Below the pieces are notes generated by a model. It was not told where the DNA came from. It did no database searches and was given only the letters and a program-made list of their open reading frames with translations. The translations under genes were made by a program, and so were the position numbers. A DNA stretch of 64,000 nt from Flavobacterium inviolabile (lineage in GTDB: Bacteria > Bacteroidota > Bacteroidia > Flavobacteriales > Flavobacteriaceae), in NCBI RefSeq assembly GCF_013389455.1, contig NZ_CP058278.1:1736001-1800000 (forward strand). Direction: 5' to 3'. Below, piece by piece: positions 9,476 to 17,598 of this stretch (positions are counted from its first letter, which is position 1; each line of letters starts with the position of its first letter).

Positions 9476-9529
9476 TGAGAAGTAAAAATAATTGCTGTGG
9501 TTTATGACAACTTTTAATTTTACTTCTCA
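9476..9529. repeat. 12-bp inverted repeat in the lepB-wbqC spacer
   Basis: TGAGAAGTAAAA at 9476-9487 is perfectly inverted at 9518-9529, separated by 30 bases. It lies in a gene-free spacer. There is no T-run directly after it that would make it a standard terminator; it could be a long-loop RNA hairpin or a small mobile-element relic. Confidence 0.5.
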
Positions 9530-9588
9530 TCCTGTTTATGACGCCTGCATACTACATCGTAAAGCAGACAGCTTATGTCATAAATTAA

Positions 9589-11139
9589 TTACGAGTTTCT
9601 TTTCGCTTTTCTTTTCTTGTAGAAGTCATATCCTAACCATGCTGCCAAAACAACTACGAAGTAGATAAAATACGATACTGGTTTCCCGCTTCCGCCAACT
9701 GTTGTGAATAGTCTTTCCCAACGTATTTTGTCGATGGCTTTAGCCCAGGGAATATTCTGATCCAGACTCATCCAGATGAATACCGGTTTTCCCACTACGT
9801 TTTCGAAAGGTACATAACCCCAGTAACGGCTGTCCTGTGAGTTGTGACGGTTGTCACCCATCATCCAGTAATAGTTTTGTTTAAAAGTATAAGAGGTCGC
9901 TACTTTACCGTTAATACGGATTTCGTCGCCATTCACTTTTAAATCGTTGTTTTCATATTCGGTAATGATCTGCTTGTAGAAAGGAAGGGTTTCTTTGTTT
10001 AAAACAACAGTTTTGCCTTCTTCCGGAATGTAAATAGGACCAAAGTTATCCTGTGACCAGCTTTGTGTACCCGGGAATATGCCTTGTTCGCGTTCTTTGG
10101 AAATATTTTTTGTGATCGATTTTACAATCGGATTGTTTTTGATGCGTTCTGCTGCTTCATCCGTTAAACACTGAAAGTAGAACAGGTTTTTATCCTGAAC
10201 ATAGTGAACTTCGCTCGGATTTAATTTCAGGTCATTAATCAGGTAGTTGTAGTCAAAAGCATTACCGTCTGTGATAACCTGGTAAGAGAACTGTATTTTT
10301 TGTCGGTCGTGTAATTCAAGCGGTTTCCCGTTAATCATCACTACCCCGTCTTTAATGGAAAGACTATCGCCCGGAATACCAACGCAGCGTTTTACATAGT
10401 TGGTTTTTTTGTCAACAGGCTTATAGGTATATTGTCCGGAATTGTCGCCAAACATGGTTCTAACGGTGTCTACCGGCCAGTTGAAAACAACGATGTCGTT
10501 ACGTTCGATTTTTTGGATTCCCGGTAAGCGGAACGACGGGAATTGCGGCCAGCTCAGGTAGGATTTGGTATTGATAAGCGGAATGGTATCGTGAACCATC
10601 GGCATTGCCACGGCTGTTTTTGGCGTTCTGGCGCCATAGTGAAATTTGCTTACAAAAAGGAAGTCACCAATCAATAAGGATTTTTCCAATGAAGAAGAAG
10701 GAATGGTGTACGGCTGCATCACATAGGTGTGTACTAATGTTGCCACTACTACGGCAAACAACAGCGAACTTAAGGTGTTGTCCTTTTTAACTTCATTCTT
10801 ATTCGGGATATAAGTTACATTCTGGGTATAGTTGATATAATAGATATACAAACCTAAAGTCACCACACCTAAGATGGTGTCAACCGGCGTATTCTTACCA
10901 AAGCTTCTCAGGGTTTCCACCCAGATAACCGGGAACATGATCAGGTTCACGATAGGGATGAACAGTAGGATGGTCCACCATTTCGGGCGGTCGATAATTT
11001 TCATCAATACAATCGCATTGTAAACCGGAATAGCGGCTTCCCAGGATTTTCTACCGGCCTTTTCGTATAATTTCCATGTTCCTATATAGTGTACAAGCTG
11101 TATAACCAGGAAGAATATAAACCATTGAATAAGTGTCAT
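9589..11139 (-). CDS. lepB: Signal peptidase I
   Basis: Cleaves signal peptides from exported proteins at the outer face of the inner membrane. At 516 residues it is longer than the E. coli enzyme, as in other Bacteroidota: a DUF5684-like four-helix membrane region (about residues 1-110) precedes the peptidase domain. Catalytic Ser is in PSSSLE near residue 148, catalytic Lys in YVKRCVGIPGD near 250, and the late conserved box MMGDNRHNSQDSRYWG near 430. A C-terminal membrane helix and a basic tail end the protein. It follows dapB by 23 bases and is the last gene of the parAB operon. Confidence 0.95.
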   Translation of the reverse strand: MTLIQWFIFFLVIQLVHYIGTWKLYEKAGRKSWEAAIPVYNAIVLMKIIDRPKWWTILLFIPIVNLIMFPVIWVETLRSFGKNTPVDTILGVVTLGLYIYYINYTQNVTYIPNKNEVKKDNTLSSLLFAVVVATLVHTYVMQPYTIPSSSLEKSLLIGDFLFVSKFHYGARTPKTAVAMPMVHDTIPLINTKSYLSWPQFPSFRLPGIQKIERNDIVVFNWPVDTVRTMFGDNSGQYTYKPVDKKTNYVKRCVGIPGDSLSIKDGVVMINGKPLELHDRQKIQFSYQVITDGNAFDYNYLINDLKLNPSEVHYVQDKNLFYFQCLTDEAAERIKNNPIVKSITKNISKEREQGIFPGTQSWSQDNFGPIYIPEEGKTVVLNKETLPFYKQIITEYENNDLKVNGDEIRINGKVATSYTFKQNYYWMMGDNRHNSQDSRYWGYVPFENVVGKPVFIWMSLDQNIPWAKAIDKIRWERLFTTVGGSGKPVSYFIYFVVVLAAWLGYDFYKKRKAKRNS

Positions 11140-11162
11140 GTCTTTGTTTGTTTAGTATATTA

Positions 11163-11864
11163 TTAAATCAGATTTAATACGTCTTTCATTGTGAAAACAC
11201 CCTTTTTTCCGGCGATCCATTCGGCAGCAATTACGGCTCCAAGAGCGAATCCTTCCCGGTTGTGGGCAACGTGTTTGATCTCTATAAAATCCACATCAGA
11301 ATTATAGGTCACCGTGTGTGTGCCCGGTACGTTTTCAATACGCTTGGCATCAATCTGTATTTCACCGGCTTTGGGAGCACCCATCGTCCAGCTGTTGTAG
11401 CCGGAATTTTCGATAATTCCTTTTGCCAGGGTAATCGCCGTACCGCTTGGCGCATCCAGTTTTTGCGTATGGTGGATTTCTTCCATCGAAACGTTATATT
11501 CTTTTACATTCGCCATCATCTTTGCCAGATAATTGTTCAGTTCAAAGAAAATATTAACACCCAGACTGAAATTGGAACCATAAATAAAGGCTCCGTTTTT
11601 CTCCTGGCACAATTGTACCATGTCGTTGTATTGTTCCAGCCATCCCGTTGTTCCGGATACTACTGGTATATTAGTAGCAAAACAGGCGGAAATGTTACTA
11701 ACGGCACTGTCGGGAACGCTAAAGTCTATGGCAACATCGGCTTTTTCAAGTCCGTCATAAGAATCGGCACTGGATTTTCGAAGTACAATTTCATGACCTC
11801 TTTCTAAAGCAATTCGTTCAATTACTTTACCCATTTTACCATATCCTAAAAGAGCAATTTTCAT
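11163..11864 (-). CDS. dapB: 4-hydroxy-tetrahydrodipicolinate reductase
   Basis: Reduces the dihydrodipicolinate precursor in the diaminopimelate/lysine pathway. The 233 residues include the nucleotide-binding start LGYGKMGKVI, the FTTGTTG-equivalent VVSGTTGW near 92, the substrate and catalytic block EIHHTQKLDAPSGTA near 135-149, and a C-terminal dimerisation region. It is somewhat shorter than the E. coli enzyme (about 270), normal for Bacteroidota. It lies 13 bases after the DUF5683 gene in the parAB operon. Confidence 0.95.
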   Translation of the reverse strand: MKIALLGYGKMGKVIERIALERGHEIVLRKSSADSYDGLEKADVAIDFSVPDSAVSNISACFATNIPVVSGTTGWLEQYNDMVQLCQEKNGAFIYGSNFSLGVNIFFELNNYLAKMMANVKEYNVSMEEIHHTQKLDAPSGTAITLAKGIIENSGYNSWTMGAPKAGEIQIDAKRIENVPGTHTVTYNSDVDFIEIKHVAHNREGFALGAVIAAEWIAGKKGVFTMKDVLNLI

Positions 11865-11877
11865 TTGGTGTGTAGTA

Positions 11878-12450
11878 TTAAAAATTATAATTCAGTGTTA
11901 ATCCTAAACTGTGTTTATAATTCATATCGTTTTGATAAATGTCAGGACGAACGGAAAGATTATCGTTTACGTTAAACTGCATTAAGTGGGCATCTACATT
12001 GGCATCTACGATGTTTAAAATGTAAATCCCTACGGTAATCAGCATGGAAAGGTCACGGTTTCGCTGATAGAATTTCTGGGCTTCTACCAGTCGGTTGTTA
12101 TCCAGGCCGCCAAAATAAGGATCGTTCGGATCAGATGTTCCGTTCAGACGTTTTTTGTATTCGCTGCGGAAATCGTGATACTTGTTATTGTTTGTGGTGT
12201 AAAAATACAAACCGGTTCCCAGTCCGATATAGACTAAAGGAACCTTCCAGTATTTTTTATTGTATATCTGTCCTAATCCGGGTACTACGGCAGAATAAAA
12301 GGCTGCTTTAGAGGGGGCAAGCGGATTAATTCTGACGGGTTTGACAGAGTCAAGTGCTTTTAATATGGCGTCGTCTTTTTTATTTTGAGAAAAAACAAAC
12401 TGACTTATTAGAAGCAGTGTGATAATCAGTATGGAATTGCAGCGACTCAC
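11878..12450 (-). CDS. DUF5683 domain protein, exported
   Basis: A 190-residue protein with a signal peptide (hydrophobic run at about residues 6-21, ending VFSQN), then the DUF5683 pattern: SKAAFYSAVVPGLGQIYNKKYWK near 45-68, a membrane-like segment near 70-85 and a second near 135-152. It overlaps parB by one base. The function is unknown, but the position between parB and dapB is typical for flavobacteria as I know them. Confidence 0.85.
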   Translation of the reverse strand: MSRCNSILIITLLLISQFVFSQNKKDDAILKALDSVKPVRINPLAPSKAAFYSAVVPGLGQIYNKKYWKVPLVYIGLGTGLYFYTTNNNKYHDFRSEYKKRLNGTSDPNDPYFGGLDNNRLVEAQKFYQRNRDLSMLITVGIYILNIVDANVDAHLMQFNVNDNLSVRPDIYQNDMNYKHSLGLTLNYNF

Positions 12451-13349
12451 TAACCTTCTATTAGCTTAATAATTCTTTTAAAATCTTCTTCAGAATGGAA
12501 AGGAATGGTGATCTTCCCTTTACCATTGCCGGCAACTTTTACATCAACCTTAGCCCCGAAAAATTCAGTAATGGCTTTTTTGTTTTCTTCAGCAACATTA
12601 AAAGAGGTACCTTTTGGTGCTTTTGGTGCCGCCGGTTTTAAACTGTCCTGATATGCTTTTACCAAAGCTTCCGTTTCGCGGACAGAAAGATTCTGGCTTA
12701 CAATTTTCTGGTAAATATCGGTTTGAACGTCAAGATCTTCAATGTTGATGATGGCACGGCCATGACCCATAGTGATAAAACCGTCACGGATTCCGGTCTG
12801 GATAATCGGATCCAGTTTTAATAAACGAAGATAATTGGCAATAGTAGAACGTTTTTTACCAACACGCTCACTCATTTGTTCTTGTGTTAACTGAATCTCG
12901 TCAATTAAACGCTGGTAGGATAACGCGATCTCGATAGGGTCTAAATCGTGACGCTGAATGTTTTCTACCAATGCCATTACTAACGATTCGTTATCGTTAG
13001 CCAGACGGATATAAGCCGGAACAGTTGTTAATCCTACTAATCTGGAAGCACGCAAACGGCGCTCACCCGAGATCAGCTGGTATTTGTTGAAATCTAATTT
13101 ACGAACGGTAATCGGTTGGATTAAACCCAGTTCCCTGATGGAAGACGCTAATTCCTGTAAGGATTCCTCGTTGAAATTAGTACGCGGCTGAAAAGGGTTT
13201 ATTTCAATAGCATCTAAGTCAAGCTCAATAATATTCCCAACAACCTTATCGGCATTTTTATCCTCAACCGATTTGATATCGTTTTCAGGATCTTTTAATA
13301 ATGCGGATAAGCCTCTTCCTAATGCTTGTTTTTTAATTGCCTTCGTCAT
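12450..13349 (-). CDS. parB: Chromosome partitioning protein ParB
   Basis: CTP-dependent DNA clamp that binds parS and organises the origin region. The 299 residues contain the ParB/Spo0J N-domain with NPFQPRTNF near 50, the CTP-binding GERRLRAS near 95 and ENIQRHDLDPIE near 125, a helix-turn-helix near 150-175, and a C-terminal dimerisation segment. It lies six bases after parA. I found no classical 16-base parS in the window. Confidence 0.96.
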   Translation of the reverse strand: MTKAIKKQALGRGLSALLKDPENDIKSVEDKNADKVVGNIIELDLDAIEINPFQPRTNFNEESLQELASSIRELGLIQPITVRKLDFNKYQLISGERRLRASRLVGLTTVPAYIRLANDNESLVMALVENIQRHDLDPIEIALSYQRLIDEIQLTQEQMSERVGKKRSTIANYLRLLKLDPIIQTGIRDGFITMGHGRAIINIEDLDVQTDIYQKIVSQNLSVRETEALVKAYQDSLKPAAPKAPKGTSFNVAEENKKAITEFFGAKVDVKVAGNGKGKITIPFHSEEDFKRIIKLIEG

Positions 13350-13355
13350 AAAACC

Positions 13356-14123
13356 TTAGTTACTATTTTTTTTAATAATTTCTTCTGCTAAATGAATATA
13401 ATTGGTTGCGCCTTTGCTGGTTGCATCATAGTTAATGATGCTTTCACCAAAACTTGGTGCTTCACTTAATTTTACGTTACGCTGAATAACGGTTTCAAAA
13501 ACCATATCGTTAAAGTGCTTCTGTACTTCTTCCACTACCTGATTCGATAAACGCAAACGGGAATCATACATGGTTAGCAATAAACCTTCGATATCCAGCT
13601 GCGGGTTGTGGATTTTCTGCACGCTTTTAATCGTGTTCAGTAATTTACCCAAACCTTCCAGTGCGAAATATTCACACTGAATCGGAATAACAACCGAGTC
13701 GGCTGCCGTTAGCGCATTTAGCGTTAACAAGCCTAATGACGGTGCACAGTCAATAATGATATAATCATATTTTTCCTTAACACTGGCCAAAGCTTGTTTT
13801 AGCATATATTCACGGTTTTCTTTATCAACCAGTTCGATTTCGATAGCTACCAGGTCAATATGAGCCGGAATCAGCGAAACATTCGGTGCCGTACACGATA
13901 AGGTTGCTTCGTCCGGAGTATTGCTATGCTCTAATATCTGGTAGGTTCCTATTTCTACACTTTCTACGTCAATACCCAATCCGGAACTGGCATTAGCCTG
14001 TGGATCTGCATCAATCAATAAAACTTTTTTTTCCAATACGCCTAATGCGGCGGCTAAATTTACTGAAGTTGTAGTTTTTCCAACGCCACCTTTTTGATTG
14101 GCAATAGCAATGATTTTACCCAT
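13356..14123 (-). CDS. parA: Chromosome partitioning ATPase ParA
   Basis: Deviant Walker A ATPase (KGGVGKTTTS at about residues 10-19) of the ParA/Soj type, 255 residues, with IIDCAPSLGLL near 123-133 and a C-terminal ParA block. It acts with ParB in origin segregation. It is the first gene of a minus-strand operon parA-parB-DUF5683-dapB-lepB. The upstream region holds one copy of a 50-bp repeat (14161-14210) that starts 38 bases before the ATG and covers the likely -33 area. Confidence 0.97.
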   Translation of the reverse strand: MGKIIAIANQKGGVGKTTTSVNLAAALGVLEKKVLLIDADPQANASSGLGIDVESVEIGTYQILEHSNTPDEATLSCTAPNVSLIPAHIDLVAIEIELVDKENREYMLKQALASVKEKYDYIIIDCAPSLGLLTLNALTAADSVVIPIQCEYFALEGLGKLLNTIKSVQKIHNPQLDIEGLLLTMYDSRLRLSNQVVEEVQKHFNDMVFETVIQRNVKLSEAPSFGESIINYDATSKGATNYIHLAEEIIKKNSN

Positions 14124-14160
14124 TTTGTCTTTAAAAATTTTGAACCGTAAAAATACAATT

Positions 14161-14210
14161 TATTATGGTTTATGAAAATGTTATTTGTTAACAATGTGAT
14201 AAAGTTAAAA
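14161..14210. repeat. 50-bp direct repeat, copy 1 (parA side)
   Basis: These 50 bases are identical to 17584-17633, and identity stops at both ends of the pair. The copies lie in the same orientation, 3,423 bases apart, and bracket the whole grasp-with-spasm gene set. The repeat contains the palindrome TTGTTAACAA. This copy lies in the parA upstream region. The rest of the parA-precursor spacer (14211-14413) is very AT-rich and must hold the promoter of the RiPP operon, but no consensus box with proper spacing is evident. Confidence 0.95.
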
Positions 14211-14413
14211 GTCCGTGTGAATGCTATGTGTATTGTGTTTAGGACTTTAGTTTTTGTTAGATCTTTCTATTAAAAAACAGCATGAAAGATTTAATGTTTT
14301 AATTGAGATTTTGTTACAAATGGTCTTTGTAAGAATGCTTTTTTTGTGATTTTAACACGAAGTGTTGTTTAATTTTATTATATTGCTATATTATTAACAC
14401 AAAATTTTATATT

Positions 14414-14629
14414 ATGAGCCTAGATGATTTTGAAAAAAATGTAATTACTCAAAAGAATGTAATTACAAAAAAAGAGTTGGTTAATGGTGGGTTGCTTACA
14501 GGAACGCAAACTACTAAAGTGTACAAAACCCATACAGCCATGAGCTCAATTCTCGAATGGATTTACGGAAACGATTACGGTACTCAGACAGATACTGCGG
14601 GCGATTGGAATGATGAAGGAACCTGTTAA
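14414..14629 (+). CDS. Putative grasp-with-spasm RiPP precursor peptide
   Basis: A 71-residue peptide, first gene of a five-gene operon with an ATP-grasp peptide ligase and a SPASM protein. The N-terminal leader-like part is charged and contains a tandem repeat (KNVITQ/KNVITK at about residues 8-19) and Gly25-Gly26. The motif GTQT occurs twice (30-33 and 56-59). The tail from 56 onward is rich in Thr (57, 59, 61) and acidic residues (Asp60, 64, 67, Glu68) and ends Gly-Thr-Cys. This is the composition expected for ester or amide crosslinking by a microviridin-type ligase. The precursor assignment is inferred from context and composition; the crosslink pattern is unknown. Confidence 0.8.
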   Translation: MSLDDFEKNVITQKNVITKKELVNGGLLTGTQTTKVYKTHTAMSSILEWIYGNDYGTQTDTAGDWNDEGTC

Positions 14630-15443
14630 CCTTTTTTTTAGCAGATCTTTTTTTAAAAAGATCTGCTTTTTATTTTTTTTAGGAGCTCTTTGTGTGTCGT
14701 GTAAAAATTTTAAAGAAAAGAGTTGTCATGAAGATAAGATGTTTATTGATAACGGGAAGCCAAACATTAATAATTTAGACAATAAAATTTATAAAAGCGG
14801 ATTGAAGTTTATTCACTCCATACGCTTTTTTAAAGGTGAAAAAGAATATTTTTTAGAATTAAAAAATTTAAGAGAGGAGCCTGTTTTAGTTCAGAAGAAA
14901 GATGTTGATGATGATGCTGTATTAATAAATAAATTTATTCTTACAGTTTTTAAAGGTGTTTGTAAGTCAGTATTAGAAGATCAAACAATAATAAAATACG
15001 ATTATTATAATGATGATTGTCCTATTGGAGCTCTTTCGGAATTGTCCGGTATAATTGAAGATGAAAAAATGATTTTTTTGCATCCACCCAGGACTCCTTC
15101 CGGTTTTTCTTTTTTCGAAGTACTTCCTTTTCCTGTTATTAATCTGCCTTTAGCGTTAAATAAAGAATGGGAGAGTAATTTATATATTTCGGAAGAGATG
15201 AAAAAGGGTCTTAAAATAAATGAGTCTAATATTTATAAGAAATATAAAGTCATTGGAAAAGAAGTTGTTAGGATGAGGAAAACAGGATTGGTCGATTGCT
15301 ATGTTATTAATTGTGAATCTTTGGCTGGTGAAAAAAGAATTTCATTTTGTAAGTACTATTTTAATGAAAAATTCGGTTTTGTAAAGTTAGATATTAACTA
15401 TAGAGGGAGGAAAATAATTGTAGATTTGATAGAGGTAAAATGA
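14610..15443 (+). CDS. Lipoprotein of the grasp-with-spasm operon, function unknown
   Basis: A 277-residue frame starting at ATG 14610 or 14613, overlapping the end of the precursor gene by 20 or 17 bases. The N-terminus has a basic-hydrophobic signal (FFKKICFLFFLGAL) and a lipobox-like LCVSC, so the protein is probably lipid-anchored at about Cys31. Most of the mature part has no motif I can name. The last 60 residues (a KYKVIGKEVV strand, GLVDCYVINCES, then FGFVKLDINYRGRK) resemble the strand pattern of DUF3108-like secreted proteins, a weak hint. Its 3' end overlaps the ligase gene by four bases (ATGA). The signal-peptide codons coincide with a strong hairpin. Confidence 0.78.
   Translation: MMKEPVNLFFSRSFFKKICFLFFLGALCVSCKNFKEKSCHEDKMFIDNGKPNINNLDNKIYKSGLKFIHSIRFFKGEKEYFLELKNLREEPVLVQKKDVDDDAVLINKFILTVFKGVCKSVLEDQTIIKYDYYNDDCPIGALSELSGIIEDEKMIFLHPPRTPSGFSFFEVLPFPVINLPLALNKEWESNLYISEEMKKGLKINESNIYKKYKVIGKEVVRMRKTGLVDCYVINCESLAGEKRISFCKYYFNEKFGFVKLDINYRGRKIIVDLIEVK
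14640..14680 (+). terminator. Attenuator-like hairpin between precursor and maturation genes
   Basis: A perfect 13-bp inverted repeat (14640-14652 with 14655-14667) is followed by a T-rich tract to 14680, ten bases after the precursor stop. It has the form of an intrinsic terminator, but it lies inside the signal-peptide codons of the lipoprotein, so readthrough is needed for the maturation genes. This would give more precursor than enzyme, as seen in other RiPP operons; that role is inference. Confidence 0.72.
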
Positions 15444-16435
15444 TTTTAATCTTAAGTGCTTATTTTGATCAAAGTACAAATGATGTTATAGATTGGCTCT
15501 GTCATTACAAAGCATCTTTTGTTAGAATTGATGGTGAATCATACTTGAATTCTGAACTGAATTATAAAGTAATTCTTTCAGATAACGGTATTGAATTAAG
15601 TCTTGGAAATATCTTGTTAAACAATCTTACAGCTGTTTGGAATAGAAGATGGATTCCGTATAATTTTTCATTTAATGATGAATTGGAAAAGTTTGAAGAT
15701 GTTGATATCGGAGTTTTAGCAAATATTAAGAATAATGTAATAATCGAAATGAGGAAGTCATACAAACTGCTTTTCGATTTTTTACAAACCAAAAATATTA
15801 AATCGTTACCCTTTTTTAATTCAATAGCTATAGATAAATTAACAGTTCTAAAAGCCGCTGCCGGTGTTGGATTGAAAATACCTGAAAGTATTATTTGTAA
15901 TAATAAAAATGACTTATTGAGATTTTACGATAATCATCAGAAAATTATAACGAAGCCTTTAGGAGAAGCAATGAGTTTTTCCGGGAAATCACATAGTTAT
16001 CTAAATAAAACGGTTATAATTGAGGAGTGTTTTCTTGAGCAAATTGAAGAAAGATTTTTTCCTTCACTATTTCAGAAGTATATAGAAAAGGAAATTGAAA
16101 TTAGAAGCTTTTTTTTAGAAGGTAAGTTTTATTCAATGGCAATTTTTTCTCAATTAGATAAAATGACTTCCGTAGATTTTAGAAATTATAATGATTTGCA
16201 TCCTAATCGAAATACACCTTTTAAATTACCTGAAGAAGTTGAAAAAAGGATAGATAATTTGATGTCTGTTTTGAATCTTAATACAGGATCTGTTGATATT
16301 ATACTAACTCCTGATAATGATTTTGTTTTTTTAGAAGTGAACCCTATAGGTCAATTTGGGATGACCTCATATCCATGTAATTATTACTTAGAAAAAGAAA
16401 TAGCCAAATCTTTAATTGTAGACGTTTATGAATAA
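15440..16435 (+). CDS. gwsG: ATP-grasp peptide maturase, grasp-with-spasm type
   Basis: A 331-residue ATP-grasp ligase of the microviridin/graspetide class (TIGR04192-like). Members phosphorylate Asp/Glu side chains of a precursor and join them to Thr/Ser/Lys, forming lactones or lactams. Visible: an N-terminal pre-ATP-grasp region with the TAVWNRRW block near residues 62-69, ATP-binding KIITKPLGEA near 173-182, QKYIEKEIEIRSFF near 211-224, TGSVDIIL near 283-290, and the Mg-binding end FLEVNPIGQF with Glu299 and Asn301. It starts inside the lipoprotein stop (ATGA) and overlaps the next small gene by eight bases. Codons are much more AT-rich than in flanking genes. Confidence 0.9.
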   Translation: MILILSAYFDQSTNDVIDWLCHYKASFVRIDGESYLNSELNYKVILSDNGIELSLGNILLNNLTAVWNRRWIPYNFSFNDELEKFEDVDIGVLANIKNNVIIEMRKSYKLLFDFLQTKNIKSLPFFNSIAIDKLTVLKAAAGVGLKIPESIICNNKNDLLRFYDNHQKIITKPLGEAMSFSGKSHSYLNKTVIIEECFLEQIEERFFPSLFQKYIEKEIEIRSFFLEGKFYSMAIFSQLDKMTSVDFRNYNDLHPNRNTPFKLPEEVEKRIDNLMSVLNLNTGSVDIILTPDNDFVFLEVNPIGQFGMTSYPCNYYLEKEIAKSLIVDVYE

Positions 16436-16601
16436 TAAATTACCCGCCATATACTCATTGTTGGAAAAAGTTGAAAAGCAGAAAGAAACTGAAATGCAGG
16501 AATTGTTTTTTGATCATATAGGTAAATATAAAACAAAATTATCTATGTGTTCAGGGCCACAAAAACCTATTTCAAAAATGTTAAAAGATGAAGTACTTTA
16601 A
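16428..16601 (+). CDS. 57-residue conserved-position small protein of the gws operon
   Basis: An ATG at 16428 opens a 57-codon frame ending TAA at 16599-16601. It overlaps the ligase gene by eight bases and the SPASM gene by 14 bases, so its frame is locked into the operon. The peptide is highly charged and probably helical in its first half (LLEKVEKQKETEMQELFF) and contains one Cys (residue 41). It lacks a Thr-rich core or leader pattern. It could be a leader-binding accessory, a small adaptor between the two maturases, or a second precursor. No family is recognised. Confidence 0.68.
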   Translation: MNNKLPAIYSLLEKVEKQKETEMQELFFDHIGKYKTKLSMCSGPQKPISKMLKDEVL

Positions 16602-17598
16602 ATTATTTGCCGCTTGTATAATTGTAAAAGGTTTTAAACGAAGTTCAATATCAGATTTAGAAAGAAATAAAAATTATATCATTCCAAATTTTGTAGCCGA
16701 CTTTTTGTTAAGAGGGAATGCTACGATTGATGTAGATGACAATTTAAAACAATGGATTGATTTATTTGTGAAAGAAGAATTAGGTTTTTTTACAAAATAT
16801 CCGGATTATTATCCAAATTTAAGTTTGGAATGGGATAGCCCGGAAACGATAAATAATGCCATTATAGAAGCAGATAATTTAAATGAAACAGCGCTTATAG
16901 ACCTTATTAATCAATTAAACGATTTAAGTTGCAGGTATATTGAATTCAGATTTTATTCAAATATAAATATTTCATTATTTGAACAAATACTAATAGACTT
17001 ACATAAAGGGAGCGTTTCAGGTATCGTGATTTACGCTAAATATGACTCTAATGATATGGAATGTATTCAAGGGTTATTAGCGAAAAGTAATATTATATTA
17101 AGTATTGTTCTTCATTCCTGTAATGAGGAAATAATTAATGATAATCCGAGAATATACATTACAAATCAAATTATTAACGCATCTGTTCATTGTGGTCAGA
17201 TCTCTCAAGACTATTTTTCGATTAACATAAAAACATTTACAGAATCGAATCATTTTAATACCTGCCTGAATAAAAAAATTGCCATTGATAATGATGGAAA
17301 TATAAAGAATTGTCCGTCCATGAAAGAAAGTTATGGAAACATTAAGGATACTAAGTTAATAGATGTCGTTGATAATTCTTGTTTTAAAGATTATTGGATT
17401 ATTAAAAAAGATGTAATCGATGTGTGCAAAAATTGTGAGTTTAGACATATTTGTACAGATTGCAGAGCTTATATTGAAGAACCAAACAATAAGTTTTCAA
17501 AGCCTTTAAAATGTGGGTATAATCCCTATACTAATAAATGGAGTGAATGGAATTCAGATCATTCTAAAAAGATGTTAATAGAATATTATGGTTTATGA
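16588..17598 (+). CDS. gwsS: SPASM-domain peptide maturase, grasp-with-spasm type
   Basis: A 336-residue protein with a C-terminal SPASM domain like those binding auxiliary Fe-S clusters in peptide-modifying radical SAM enzymes. Seven cysteines fit the pattern: Cys226, Cys242, then CxxCx5CxxC at 280/283/289/292, and Cys309 before YNPYTNKW. The N-terminal half shows no CxxxCxxC cluster-binding motif, although the segment about 85-200 could be a degenerate TIM-barrel half. This matches the TIGR04193 idea of a SPASM protein without standard radical SAM signature. The last four codons and the stop lie inside copy 2 of the 50-bp repeat. Confidence 0.88.
   Translation: MKYFKLFAACIIVKGFKRSSISDLERNKNYIIPNFVADFLLRGNATIDVDDNLKQWIDLFVKEELGFFTKYPDYYPNLSLEWDSPETINNAIIEADNLNETALIDLINQLNDLSCRYIEFRFYSNINISLFEQILIDLHKGSVSGIVIYAKYDSNDMECIQGLLAKSNIILSIVLHSCNEEIINDNPRIYITNQIINASVHCGQISQDYFSINIKTFTESNHFNTCLNKKIAIDNDGNIKNCPSMKESYGNIKDTKLIDVVDNSCFKDYWIIKKDVIDVCKNCEFRHICTDCRAYIEEPNNKFSKPLKCGYNPYTNKWSEWNSDHSKKMLIEYYGL

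Noticed and set aside
12450..14210. parS site near parAB
   Set aside because: No 16-base palindrome of the TGTTTCACGTGAAACA type was found; TTGTTAACAA in the 50-bp repeat is palindromic but too short and unlike known parS.
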